From: Georgenia satyanarayanai
Lineage (GTDB): Bacteria > Actinomycetota > Actinomycetes > Actinomycetales > Actinomycetaceae
Length of the DNA: 41,444 nt
Assembly (NCBI RefSeq): GCF_900116375.1
Contig: NZ_UETB01000020.1
Span: 1 to 41,444, forward strand
Direction: 5' to 3'
Under the pieces are notes generated by a model, which made no database searches, was not told where the DNA came from, and was given only the letters and a program-made list of their open reading frames with translations. A program made the position numbers and the translations under genes. Shown here in pieces: positions 1-7,279 of this stretch. The first letter of the stretch is position 1. Every line of letters starts with the position of its first letter.

Positions 1-360
1 CAACGCCGCCCTGCACCAGATCGTCCTGGTCCGCATGGCCCACGACCCTCGCACCCGCGCCTACGTCGCCAAACGCACCGCCCAGGGCAAGAGCGAGAAG
101 GAGATCATGCGCTGCCTCAAGCGCACCGTCGCACGCGAGGTCTACCACCACATCGTCCACCCCAAGCCCGTGCCCCGAGTCGATGACCTGCGCCCGCTAC
201 GACACGCGAGAGGAATGACCCTGCAGACCGTCGCCACACACTTCAACGTCTGGCCCGCCCACATCTCCACCATCGAGCGCGGCAAACGCCGCGACGACGA
301 CCTCGCCCACCGCTACCGCCAATGGCTCCTCGCCGCTTGACAGACCATAGGAGCATCACG
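1..360 (+). mobile_element. IS110-family insertion sequence, right part
   Basis: The window opens inside an IS110-family element: a transposase C-terminus (2-340) followed by a very short non-coding right end, as is usual for the family. The true right boundary cannot be fixed without an empty site or a second full copy; roughly 345-360 is a guess. The octamer ATAGGAGC at 347-354 lies in this right end and recurs inside the putative bridge-RNA loop of the other IS110 end (41222-41229). No terminal inverted repeat is expected for this family. Confidence 0.75.
2..340 (+). CDS. IS110-family transposase, C-terminal part (5' truncated by window)
   Basis: The reading frame is open from base 2, giving about 112 residues before the stop. 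It begins [12 protein letters not shown] and continues with a segment rich in K and R that fits the end of the Transposase_20 domain. The last ~50 residues form a Cro/C1-type helix-turn-helix ([18 protein letters not shown], then ERG), an extension known to me from actinobacterial IS110 transposases. The N-terminal DEDD catalytic domain lies outside the window. Members of this family are RNA-guided recombinases that move the element without target duplication. The family call rests on recognised sequence pattern only. Whether this copy is intact cannot be judged. Confidence 0.8.
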   Translation, partial: NAALHQIVLVRMAHDPRTRAYVAKRTAQGKSEKEIMRCLKRTVAREVYHHIVHPKPVPRVDDLRPLRHARGMTLQTVATHFNVWPAHISTIERGKRRDDDLAHRYRQWLLAA

Positions 361-384
361 GTGACGCACCTCGCCCGGCGCCGT

Positions 385-414
385 TTGGGCGTGCCCGGCG
401 CCGTCGGGTATCCT
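385..414 (+). promoter_or_regulatory. Probable promoter of rpmB
   Basis: A -35-like TTGGGC (385-390) and a -10-like TATCCT (409-414) are separated by 18 nt. Transcription would begin near 421 and give a leader of about 100 nt. That leader carries the 12-bp palindrome GCCCGTACGGGC at 424-435 and two GTCGACC motifs. This is the best promoter between the IS end and rpmB. No Zur-like AT-rich box is visible. Confidence 0.5.
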
Positions 415-519
415 GCTCAGGTTGCCCGTACGGGCGGTCGACCGGCCTGCGCCGTCGACCACGACAGACCCCCACGATCGAGCAGATCGTGTTGCCAGCA
501 AGAGATTCAGGAGAAGACC

Positions 520-717
520 GTGGCTGCCACCTGCGACGTCTGCGGCAAGCACCCCAGCTTCGGCAAGAGTGTCTCGCACTCCCACGTGCGGACGAGCCGT
601 CGGTGGAACCCGAACATCCAGCGCGTGCGCACCAACGTGAACGGCACCGCGAAGCGGATGAACGTCTGCACCTCGTGCCTCAAGGCCGGCAAGGTGCAGC
701 GCGCCACCAGCGCCTGA
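520..717 (+). CDS. rpmB: 50S ribosomal protein L28
   Basis: This 65-residue protein is a component of the large ribosomal subunit. The GTG start is preceded by AGGAGA (509-514) at normal spacing, and the protein begins [12 protein letters not shown], typical of actinobacterial L28. It carries two CxxC pairs (C5/C8 and C50/C53) and is therefore the zinc-binding C+ form, not the zinc-independent paralogue made under zinc starvation. Length is normal. It is a single-gene unit: promoter at 385-414, strong hairpin terminator at 755-791. It lies directly beside the IS110 right end, so its ancestral upstream neighbour is not visible here. Confidence 0.95.
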   Translation: MAATCDVCGKHPSFGKSVSHSHVRTSRRWNPNIQRVRTNVNGTAKRMNVCTSCLKAGKVQRATSA

Positions 718-754
718 TCTGCCCCACCCGGCCCGCCGGGTGACCAGAGCCTGA

Positions 755-791
755 CCGAGAGGGCCGCCCGAGCACCGGGCGGCCCTCTCGG
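755..791 (+). terminator. Rho-independent-type hairpin after rpmB
   Basis: A perfect 16-bp stem (755-770 with 776-791) encloses a 5-nt loop, 37 nt past the rpmB stop. There is no T-tract, as is common in high-GC actinobacteria. The right arm ends 10 nt before the -10 hexamer of the next gene. Confidence 0.85.
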
Positions 792-813
792 TGTGCCCGG
801 GTACGGTGTCGCG

Positions 814-1389
814 GTGCCCGAGCTCACCACCGACCGCCTCCTCCTGCGCCCGTGGACGGAGGACGACGTCGACTTCGCCCTGGACCTCCACTCCCGCTGG
901 GAGGTCCAACGCTTCCTCGGCTCCGAGCCGCGCGTCGTCGCCGACCGTGCCGAGGCGGTCGAGCGCGTCGCGCGCTACCGCAGCCTGGACGACCACCCCG
1001 TGCACGGCATCTGGCTCGTCACCGACCGTGACGGCGGCCGGCGGCACGGCACGCTGCTCCTCAAGGACATCCCGCGCTCCGGTCCGACCCTGCCGCTGCA
1101 GCCCTCCGGCGAGACGGAGATCGGCTGGCACCTCCACCCGGACTCGTGGGGGCACGGGTACGCGAGCGAGGCGGCGGCCGCGGTGCTGGCCCACGCGCTG
1201 GCCGCCGGGCTGCCGCGCGTCGTCGCGGTGACGTACCCGCAGAACCAGGCCTCCCAGCGGGTGGCGCTGCGCCTCGGCATGGAGCACCGCGGCACGACGG
1301 ACCGGTTCTACAACGTGACGAGCGAGCTCTTCGTCGCGGAGGCGGGGGTCAGCGGGAGCGGGGCCGCTCGAGCCGGGAGCGGGGCTTGA
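814..1389 (+). CDS. GNAT family N-acetyltransferase (RimJ/RimL-like)
   Basis: The 191-residue protein starts MPELTTDRLLLRPWTEDDVD, the classic opening of Acetyltransf_3 proteins, which transfer acetyl from acetyl-CoA to an amine. The acetyl-CoA-binding stretch is near residues 115-130 (WHLHPDSWGHGYASEAAAA), followed by the usual NQASQRVALRLGM segment. The substrate is not predictable. The GTG at 814 is preferred over the in-frame GTG at 793 because TACGGT lies 6 nt before it, the leaderless arrangement seen at many genes here, and because the conserved domain begins at once. Its 3' end overlaps the convergent pirin gene by 41 bp. Confidence 0.85.
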   Translation: MPELTTDRLLLRPWTEDDVDFALDLHSRWEVQRFLGSEPRVVADRAEAVERVARYRSLDDHPVHGIWLVTDRDGGRRHGTLLLKDIPRSGPTLPLQPSGETEIGWHLHPDSWGHGYASEAAAAVLAHALAAGLPRVVAVTYPQNQASQRVALRLGMEHRGTTDRFYNVTSELFVAEAGVSGSGAARAGSGA

Positions 1390-2362
1390 GCCGCACCTGC
1401 GGCAGCTCGGGGGCGGGGAGGGGCGCACCGTCGTACCCGGTGACCCGGCCGAAGCGGGCGACGCCCTCGGCCTCGCCGGCGATCGCCGCCTGCCACTGCG
1501 CGCGGGCGGTGAGGACCTCCTCGTGGGTGCGGCCGACGAAGTTCCACCACATGAGGACCTCCTCCTCGAACGGGGTGCCGCCCATGAGCACCGCGCGGAC
1601 CGGGGTGTCACCGGCCTCGAGGAGGATCTCCTCCCGGCCGGGCGCGAGGTAGGCGAGCCACGCCTCCGCCACGGGGGTGCCGGCCACCGTCAGCTCCCCG
1701 GAGTCCAGCAGCACCCCGTGCTCGAAGGCCGGGTCCACCGGCAGCCGGACGGTCGCTCCGGCAGGGATGTCGATCTGCGCGGCCACGAGCGGCGAGTACG
1801 CCCGCGCCGGTGACGTCGCCCCGCCGAGCGAGCCCATGAAGACCCTCACGAGAGCACCGTCGACCTCGAAGGTCGGGACGTCCCGCACGTGCTCGAAGGC
1901 GCGCTCGCCGGCCCGGGCCGTGCCCGGCAGGGCGGTCCAGAGCTGGACGCCGTGCAGCCGGCCCTGGTCGGGGAAGCGCGCGAGCGTCCCCTCCTCGGAG
2001 TGACAGATCCCGTCGCCGGCCGTCATGAGGTTGAGCTGGCCCGGCTCGATCGTCTGCACCGAGCCGAGCGCGTCCCGGTGGAGCACGTGCCCCTCGAACA
2101 GCCACGTCACCGTCTGCAGCCCGGTGTGCGGGTGCGGGGCCACGTCCATCCCGCCCGAGACCGAGATGTCGTCCGGGCCGTAGTGGTCGGCGAAGCAGAA
2201 CGCCCCGATGAGCGAGCGCTGCTGCGAGGGCAGCGTGCGGCGCACCGTCATCGCCCGCGGCCCGCCGAGCGGGACGTCCCGCGGCTCGATGAGCTCGACC
2301 GCCGCCGGCTCCGAGCCGGCCGCGCACACCTGCTCCTGCGGCCTGGCCTCGAGGTTCGTCAT
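1349..2362 (-). CDS. Pirin family protein
   Basis: The 337-residue protein is a bicupin. Its N-terminal cupin holds the metal-site pattern HPHTGLQTVTWLFEGHVLHRD, continuing to the H and E of GDGICHSEE, as expected of pirins (His/His/His/Glu iron site). The C-terminal half contains the second cupin and the typical LMGGTPFEEEVLMWWNFVG stretch. Bacterial pirins include quercetinases and redox-linked regulators; the role here is unknown. The start follows TACGCT by 7 nt without a Shine-Dalgarno, suggesting a leaderless mRNA. It lies downstream of thiL on the same strand, 50 nt away, with what looks like its own promoter. Confidence 0.9.
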   Translation of the reverse strand: MTNLEARPQEQVCAAGSEPAAVELIEPRDVPLGGPRAMTVRRTLPSQQRSLIGAFCFADHYGPDDISVSGGMDVAPHPHTGLQTVTWLFEGHVLHRDALGSVQTIEPGQLNLMTAGDGICHSEEGTLARFPDQGRLHGVQLWTALPGTARAGERAFEHVRDVPTFEVDGALVRVFMGSLGGATSPARAYSPLVAAQIDIPAGATVRLPVDPAFEHGVLLDSGELTVAGTPVAEAWLAYLAPGREEILLEAGDTPVRAVLMGGTPFEEEVLMWWNFVGRTHEEVLTARAQWQAAIAGEAEGVARFGRVTGYDGAPLPAPELPQVRLKPRSRLERPRSR

Positions 2363-2412
2363 GGGGCCCAGCGTAGGCACCCGGGCGGTCGCGCGGCAGG
2401 GACGCGGGGGCA

Positions 2413-3408
2413 CTACCGCCGGAAGTGGTCCCAGCCGACGGCGGCGGCGTGCGGGGCGTCCTGCGGCGCCGTGACGACGCCCGGCGCGCCCGCGCGGACC
2501 GCGCCGAGACGCCGGAAGCCCGCCGGGAGCTCGGCCCCCTCGGGGAAGGTGGCGAGCAAGCCGTGATCCTCTCCCCCGGTGAGCAACCAGCTCTCCGGCG
2601 CGACGCCCAGCCGGGTGGCCACCGGTGCGAGCGCGGCGAGGTCGCCGGGCACCGAGTCGGCGAGCGGGTCGAGGACGATCTCGACGCCGGAGGCGTGGGC
2701 CAGCCGTCCGGCGTCGCGCAGCAGGCCGTCGCTCACGTCCATCATCGCGCTCGCCCCCGCGTCGGCAGCGGCCGGTCCGGCGGCGTAGGGCGGGGCGGGG
2801 CGCAGGAAGGCGCCGACGGCGGCGGCTGCTGCGCCGTCGTCGTCCTGCCCCTCCGCGCGGGGGCCGAGGACGGCGAGACCGGCGGCCGCCCGACCGATCG
2901 CGCCGGCGTGCGCGAGCACGTGCCCGGGCCGGGCGCCGGAGCGCAGGACCGGGTCACGGCCCTCGAGGTCGCCGTGGACCGTGACGGCGACGACGAGCTG
3001 CCGCCCCGCACTGAGGTCGCCGCCGTCGACGCCGACCCCCAGGGGCGCGCACACGTCGGCGAGGCCGCGGGCGAGGTCCTCGACCCAGCGGACCGGGGTG
3101 GTGGGCGGCAGGACGAGGCCGACGACCATGCTCGTCGGGACGGCACCCATCGCCGCGACGTCGGCGAGGTTCTGCGCCGCGGCCCGGGCGCCGACGTCGC
3201 GGGCGGTGCCCCAGCCGCGGCGGAAGTGGTGGTCCTCGACGAGGACGTCGGTCGACACGACGAAGCGCCCGTCCGCGGCGGCGACGACGGCGGCGTCGTC
3301 GCCCGTGGGGACGAGGGTGGCGCGCCCGCGCGGCAGGAGCGGGGTGAAGCGCGCGATGAGCTCGCCCTCGCTCAGCGCGCTGACGAGGAGCGCGGAGGTC
3401 TCGGTCAC
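2413..3408 (-). CDS. thiL: Thiamine-monophosphate kinase
   Basis: ThiL phosphorylates thiamine monophosphate to the active cofactor thiamine diphosphate with ATP, the last step of thiamine biosynthesis. The 331-residue product has the family hallmarks: GDDAAVV near residue 36, STDVLVEDHHF, the Asn/Ala-rich NLADVAAMGA, GGDL, and DVSDGLLRD with GGEDHGLLATFP in the C-terminal AIRS domain. The GTG start follows TAGCGT by 6 nt, consistent with leaderless initiation. It is divergent from the DUF3515 gene across only 62 nt, an arrangement common in Actinobacteria. Length is normal and no residues are missing. Confidence 0.95.
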   Translation of the reverse strand: MTETSALLVSALSEGELIARFTPLLPRGRATLVPTGDDAAVVAAADGRFVVSTDVLVEDHHFRRGWGTARDVGARAAAQNLADVAAMGAVPTSMVVGLVLPPTTPVRWVEDLARGLADVCAPLGVGVDGGDLSAGRQLVVAVTVHGDLEGRDPVLRSGARPGHVLAHAGAIGRAAAGLAVLGPRAEGQDDDGAAAAAVGAFLRPAPPYAAGPAAADAGASAMMDVSDGLLRDAGRLAHASGVEIVLDPLADSVPGDLAALAPVATRLGVAPESWLLTGGEDHGLLATFPEGAELPAGFRRLGAVRAGAPGVVTAPQDAPHAAAVGWDHFRR

Positions 3409-3470
3409 CCGGCCACGCTACCGGGGGGCACCGCCGCGGCCGCTCCGCGCGCCGGGTTACCGTGAGGGAC

Positions 3471-3974
3471 GTGAGACGACGGCGGACGGTGGCGGTGGCG
3501 GCAGCGGTGGTGGCGGTCGGAGGCTGCGCCTCACCGGTGACGGTGCCCGCCGGCCCGCAGGCCGCCGACCCGGTGTGCGCGGAGGTGCTCCAGGCGCTGC
3601 CCGGCGAGCTCGCCGGTGGGCAGGAGCGCTCGATCGCCAGCCAGTCCATCGCCGGGTGGGGCGAGCCGGCGATCACGCTGCGCTGCGGCGTCGACGTCCC
3701 CGGCCCGAGCACCGAGCGGTGCATCACGGTCGAGTCCGGTGACACGTCCGTCGACTGGCTCGCCCTGGAGGCCGACGACGAGATGGTGCCCGACCACGCC
3801 CGCCGCGAGAACGGCTCGTGGACCTTCATCACCTACGGGCGGGTGCCCGCGGTGGAGGTCGTCGTGCCGACCGAGCGCGGCGGGGACCAGCCGACCGGGG
3901 TGCTCGTCGACCTGGCGACGGCCGTCGAGCTCACGACGGCCGAGCGCACCTGCATCGGCGCGGACGACGTCTGA
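3471..3974 (+). CDS. DUF3515 family lipoprotein
   Basis: The 167-residue protein opens with an arginine-rich stretch, a short hydrophobic segment and the lipobox VGGC (Cys19), so it should be a lipoprotein on the outer face of the membrane. The rest matches DUF3515, a function-unknown actinobacterial family usually encoded beside ddl and thiL, as here. The sequence has four Cys after the lipobox, which could form disulphides. The GTG at 3471 is chosen because TACCGT ends 7 nt before it and it follows the leaderless pattern; an in-frame GTG at 3462 would overlap that hexamer. Confidence 0.85.
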   Translation: MRRRRTVAVAAAVVAVGGCASPVTVPAGPQAADPVCAEVLQALPGELAGGQERSIASQSIAGWGEPAITLRCGVDVPGPSTERCITVESGDTSVDWLALEADDEMVPDHARRENGSWTFITYGRVPAVEVVVPTERGGDQPTGVLVDLATAVELTTAERTCIGADDV

Positions 3975-3984
3975 CCCCCACTCT

Positions 3985-4050
3985 TCCCGGTTGGTGAGCC
4001 GGGCGACGCGGATATCGCTCTCCGGCGTCGCTCGACCCACCAGCTGCGAA
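3985..4050. repeat. Dispersed hairpin repeat, copy A
   Basis: A 20-nt arm starting TTGGTGAGCCGGGCGACGC (from 3991) pairs imperfectly (about 16 of 20 positions) with the arm ending CCCACCAGC at 4044. It lies between the convergent DUF3515 and ddl genes, so it could terminate both. Related copies lie at 9141-9203 and 12501-12573, all in the same orientation. Confidence 0.7.
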
Positions 4051-4063
4051 GGTTGGGCGCGGG

Positions 4064-5230
4064 TCAGCGGAGGCCGACGGGGCGCTCGAGGGCGAGCTGG
4101 ACGAGCTCGTCGACCAGCTCGGCGTAGGGGACGCCGCTGCGCTCCCACATGAGGGGGTACATCGAGTACGGCGTGAAGCCGGGCATCGTGTTGACCTCGT
4201 TGACCGTCACCCGCCCCGAGCCGGTGACGAAGAAGTCCACCCGCGCCAGGCCCTCGCAGCCGAGCGCCTCGAAGGCCTGCGCCGCGACCGTTCGCACCTC
4301 GTCGATGACGCGCTGGGGCAGCTCGGCAGGGCAGCTGAGCTGCACGTGGGCGGCGTCGAGGTACTTCGCCTCGAAGTCGTAGAAGTCGTGCCCGTCGACG
4401 ACGATCTCCCCCGGCAGGGCGGTGCGCGGGGCGTCGTCGCCGCGGCCCTCGAGGACGGCGCACTCGATCTCCCGGCCCTCGAGCGCGGCCTCGACGACGA
4501 CCTTGGGGTCGTGGCGCTGCGCCTCGGCGACGGCGTCGACGAGGTCGTCCCTGTGGTCCACCTTGGTGATCCCCAGGGACGAGCCGGCCCGCGCGGGCTT
4601 GACGAACACCGGGTAGCCGAGGCTGTCGACGGCGTCCATCGCGGCCTTGGCGTCGGTGCGCCACTGCCGCGGCGTGATGACCGTGTACGGGCCCACGGGC
4701 AGCCCGTGCCCCGCGAGGACGACCTTCATGTAGTGCTTGTCCATGCCCGCCGCGGAGGCGAGCACGCCCGAGCCGACGTAGGGCAGCTGGGCCATCTCGA
4801 GCAGGCCCTGGAGCGTGCCGTCCTCGCCGTAGGGCCCGTGGAGGACGGGGAAGACGACGTCGACCTCACCGAGGCTGCGCGGCACCTCGCCGGCCTCGGT
4901 GACGGTGAGCTCGCGGCGCACGTCCGCCATGGGCAGCACGACGTCACCGTCCGCCGCCGCGACCTGCGGCAGGTCTGAGCCGGCGAGGGACAGGGCGTCC
5001 GGGTCGTCCGGAGCGAGCACCCACTGGCCCGAGGGCGTGATGCCGATGGGCAGGACGTCGTAGCGCTCGCGGTCCAGGGCGCGCAGCACCCCGGCGGCCG
5101 TGGCGCAGCTGATCGCGTGCTCGCCGCTGCGCCCGCCGAAGACGAGCGCCACCCGGGTGCGCCGTGCCTCCCCGGTGGCGGCGCCGGAGGCGGCGGGGGA
5201 AGGGGGCGCGGGCTGGGTCGAGTCGCTCAT
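4064..5230 (-). CDS. ddl: D-alanine--D-alanine ligase
   Basis: Ddl joins two D-alanines with ATP to make the dipeptide of the peptidoglycan stem. The 388-residue protein has the ligase N-domain start VALVFGGRSGEHAISC, HGPYGEDGTLQGLLE, the ATP-grasp loop FVKPARAGSSLGI, and the metal/ADP site RVDFF with VNEVNTMPGFTPYSMYP. It is slightly longer than the usual family because of an Ala/Pro-rich N-terminal tail. The ATG at 5230 follows TAGTCT by 8 nt (leaderless pattern). It is convergent with DUF3515 and divergent from the PLP enzyme at 5459, with a 40-bp palindrome between them. Confidence 0.96.
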   Translation of the reverse strand: MSDSTQPAPPSPAASGAATGEARRTRVALVFGGRSGEHAISCATAAGVLRALDRERYDVLPIGITPSGQWVLAPDDPDALSLAGSDLPQVAAADGDVVLPMADVRRELTVTEAGEVPRSLGEVDVVFPVLHGPYGEDGTLQGLLEMAQLPYVGSGVLASAAGMDKHYMKVVLAGHGLPVGPYTVITPRQWRTDAKAAMDAVDSLGYPVFVKPARAGSSLGITKVDHRDDLVDAVAEAQRHDPKVVVEAALEGREIECAVLEGRGDDAPRTALPGEIVVDGHDFYDFEAKYLDAAHVQLSCPAELPQRVIDEVRTVAAQAFEALGCEGLARVDFFVTGSGRVTVNEVNTMPGFTPYSMYPLMWERSGVPYAELVDELVQLALERPVGLR

Positions 5231-5329
5231 CGCCTGTGAGACTACCGGCGGCCGCTGACGCCGCCCCGGCAACCCGCCGCGCCCCGTGCTCGCTCCGCGC
5301 CAGGCCTCCGCCGATCTGTGCGCCTCCTC

Positions 5330-5369
5330 GGTCCACCGTGCGCCCGGTCGACCGGGCGCACGGTGGACC
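5330..5369. repeat. 40-bp perfect palindrome in a divergent intergenic region
   Basis: Bases 5330-5349 are the exact reverse complement of 5350-5369 with no spacer; the centre is GGTCGACC. It lies 100 nt upstream of ddl and about 78 nt upstream of the -10 hexamer of the PLP-enzyme gene. Possible roles are a regulator-binding site, a cruciform, or a remnant terminator hairpin. Sequence alone does not decide between them. Confidence 0.8.
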
Positions 5370-5458
5370 AGAGGGAGCACGGTCGGGGAGGGGAGGGGGC
5401 CCACCCGCGACGTGGGACGACTCACGGGGCAGCACCCACCGCGCCGTACCCTGTGGGG

Positions 5459-6607
5459 GTGAACGACCGAGACCTCAGCCCCGCCACCTACGCCGTCGTC
5501 GCCGGGCGCCCCGAGCGCACCGAGGGGGCGCCGGTCAACCCGCCGGTGGTCCTCTCCTCCACCTACGTCGGCCGCGGCGCCGCCGCGGCGGGCGTCCCGG
5601 TCTACACGCGCCTGGGCACCGAGACGTGGGAGCCGCTGGAGGAGGCGCTGGCCGGCCTCGAGCGCGCCGCCGAGCCCGGTCTCGTGTTCGCCTCGGGCAT
5701 GGCCGCGGTGAGCGCCGCGCTCGACCTCACCCGCCCCGGCACCCGCCTCGTCGTCCCCCGCCACGCCTACCACGCCTCCCTCGTCGCGGCCCGCCACCTC
5801 GTCGAGCGGACCGGCGTCGATCTCGTCGAGGTCGACATCGCCGACACCGAGGCGGTGGTCGCCGCGATCGAGGGCGGCACGACGTCGCTCGTGTGGGTCG
5901 AGACGCCCACCAACCCCATGCTCGAGATCGCCGACATCGCCGCGATCAGCACCGCCGCCCACGCGGCCGGGGCGGTCGTCGTCGTCGACAACACCTTCGC
6001 CACCCCGCTGGCGCAGCGTCCCCTCGAGCTCGGTGCCGACGTCGTCGTCCACTCGGTGAGCAAGTACCTCGCCGGCCACTCCGACCTCATCCTCGGGGCC
6101 GTGCTCACGAGCTCCCGCGAGCTCTACGACGCCGTGCGCCTGCGCCGCGACATCGGCGGCGGCATCGCCGGCCCGTGGGAGACGTGGCTCGCGCTGCGCG
6201 GCCTGCGCACGCTGGCGCTGCGCGTCGAGCGCTCCCAGGCCAACGCCGCGGAGCTCGCGCGCCGCCTCGAGGGCCACGAGCACGTCGTCGCCGTGTCCCA
6301 CCCGTCCCTGCCCAGCCACCCCCAGCACGAGCGCGCCACCGCGCAGATGGACGGCTACGGCTCGATCATCACGCTGCGGCCCGTCGGCGGGCAGGCCGGC
6401 GCGGACGCCCTCGCCTCCGCGGTGCGCCTGTGGGTGCCGGCCACCAGCCTGGGCGGCGTCGAGTCGAGCCTCGAGCGGCGCCGGCGTTTCGCCTCCGAGG
6501 CGCCCACGGTGCCCGACGACCTCCTGCGCATGTCCGTGGGCGTCGAGGACGTCGAGGACCTGTGGGCCGACCTGCAGGACGGGCTGGCCGCGGCAGCCGC
6601 CGTTTAA
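5459..6607 (+). CDS. Trans-sulfuration family PLP-dependent enzyme (cystathionine gamma-synthase/lyase-like)
   Basis: This 382-residue protein belongs to the Cys/Met metabolism PLP family. Visible features are FASGMAAVSAAL (PLP phosphate-binding turn), WVETPTNPMLEIADI, the PLP-pyridine Asp in VVVVDNTFATP (D177), and the Schiff-base lysine in HSVSKYLAGHSD (K202). The C-terminus keeps the VPATSLGGVESSLE segment. The usual YSR-NPT motif is replaced by YTRLGTET, so assignment to MetB, MetC or a lyase for another substrate is uncertain. The GTG start follows TACCCT by 6 nt. The next gene begins 9 nt after its stop. Confidence 0.85.
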   Translation: MNDRDLSPATYAVVAGRPERTEGAPVNPPVVLSSTYVGRGAAAAGVPVYTRLGTETWEPLEEALAGLERAAEPGLVFASGMAAVSAALDLTRPGTRLVVPRHAYHASLVAARHLVERTGVDLVEVDIADTEAVVAAIEGGTTSLVWVETPTNPMLEIADIAAISTAAHAAGAVVVVDNTFATPLAQRPLELGADVVVHSVSKYLAGHSDLILGAVLTSSRELYDAVRLRRDIGGGIAGPWETWLALRGLRTLALRVERSQANAAELARRLEGHEHVVAVSHPSLPSHPQHERATAQMDGYGSIITLRPVGGQAGADALASAVRLWVPATSLGGVESSLERRRRFASEAPTVPDDLLRMSVGVEDVEDLWADLQDGLAAAAAV

Positions 6608-6616
6608 CATCGGGGG

Positions 6617-7279
6617 ATGACCGCCTCGCACACCACCCGGATCGTCGCCGCCGCCTCGCTCGCCGTTCTCGCCCTCGCCGCGTGCGGGAACGACGACGGC
6701 GAGCCCTCGCCGTCCTCGTCGACGAACCCGCCGCCCGTGGTCTCCGAGCCGACGACCGACCCCTCCCCCACGGAGGACCCGTCCGCGAGCCCGGAGGACC
6801 CCACCGAGGCACCGACCGACGAGCCGACCGACGGGCCGGCCTTCGGCCCCGCGGGCACCGCGCAGAGCGCCGAGCCGAGCGGTGACCCCCTGCTTCCCGT
6901 CGACCTGCGCGTGGGTGACCACGAGGGCTTCGACCGGGTGGTCGTCGAGCTCGCCGGCGAGGGCGTACCGGGCTGGCAGGTCGAGTACGTGGACGAGGCC
7001 ATCGAGGACGGGCGCGGTGAGGAGGTCGACGTCGACGGCGAGGCGATCCTCTCCGTGCACGTCTCCGGCACCCGCTACCCCGACGAGGGCGAGGAGCACT
7101 ACGTCCCTGGCGAGCCGCTGGAGGGCCCGGACGTCGTCGAGGAGGTCCACTACCTGGGGACCTTCGAGGGCCTGACCCAGCTCTTCATCGGCGTCGACGG
7201 CGGCCCGGCGGACTACCGGGTCTTCACGCTCGCCGACCCGGCCCGCCTCGTCATCGACGTCGCCGACCCCGAGGACTAG
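6617..7279 (+). CDS. AMIN-like domain lipoprotein
   Basis: The 220-residue protein has a signal peptide ending in the lipobox LAAC (Cys23), then a Ser/Pro/Thr/Asp/Glu-rich linker (about residues 30-90) typical of cell-wall-spanning spacers. The C-terminal ~125 residues start VDLRVGDHEGFDRVVVELAG and end DPARLVIDVADPED, the pattern of AMIN-like domains, which in other proteins bind peptidoglycan or localise envelope enzymes. Its -10-like TAACAT (6605-6610) overlaps the TAA stop of the preceding gene, and the ATG follows by 6 nt. Its stop overlaps the gpsA stop on the other strand within CTAG. Confidence 0.8.
   Translation: MTASHTTRIVAAASLAVLALAACGNDDGEPSPSSSTNPPPVVSEPTTDPSPTEDPSASPEDPTEAPTDEPTDGPAFGPAGTAQSAEPSGDPLLPVDLRVGDHEGFDRVVVELAGEGVPGWQVEYVDEAIEDGRGEEVDVDGEAILSVHVSGTRYPDEGEEHYVPGEPLEGPDVVEEVHYLGTFEGLTQLFIGVDGGPADYRVFTLADPARLVIDVADPED

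Noticed and set aside
5231-7150. A long minus-strand open frame continuing upstream of ddl, giving a product of over 1000 residues
   Set aside because: It is antisense to the PLP enzyme and the AMIN-like gene. The added part is low-complexity Arg/Gly/Val sequence with no domain; the Ddl fold begins just after 5230, where a good start signal exists.
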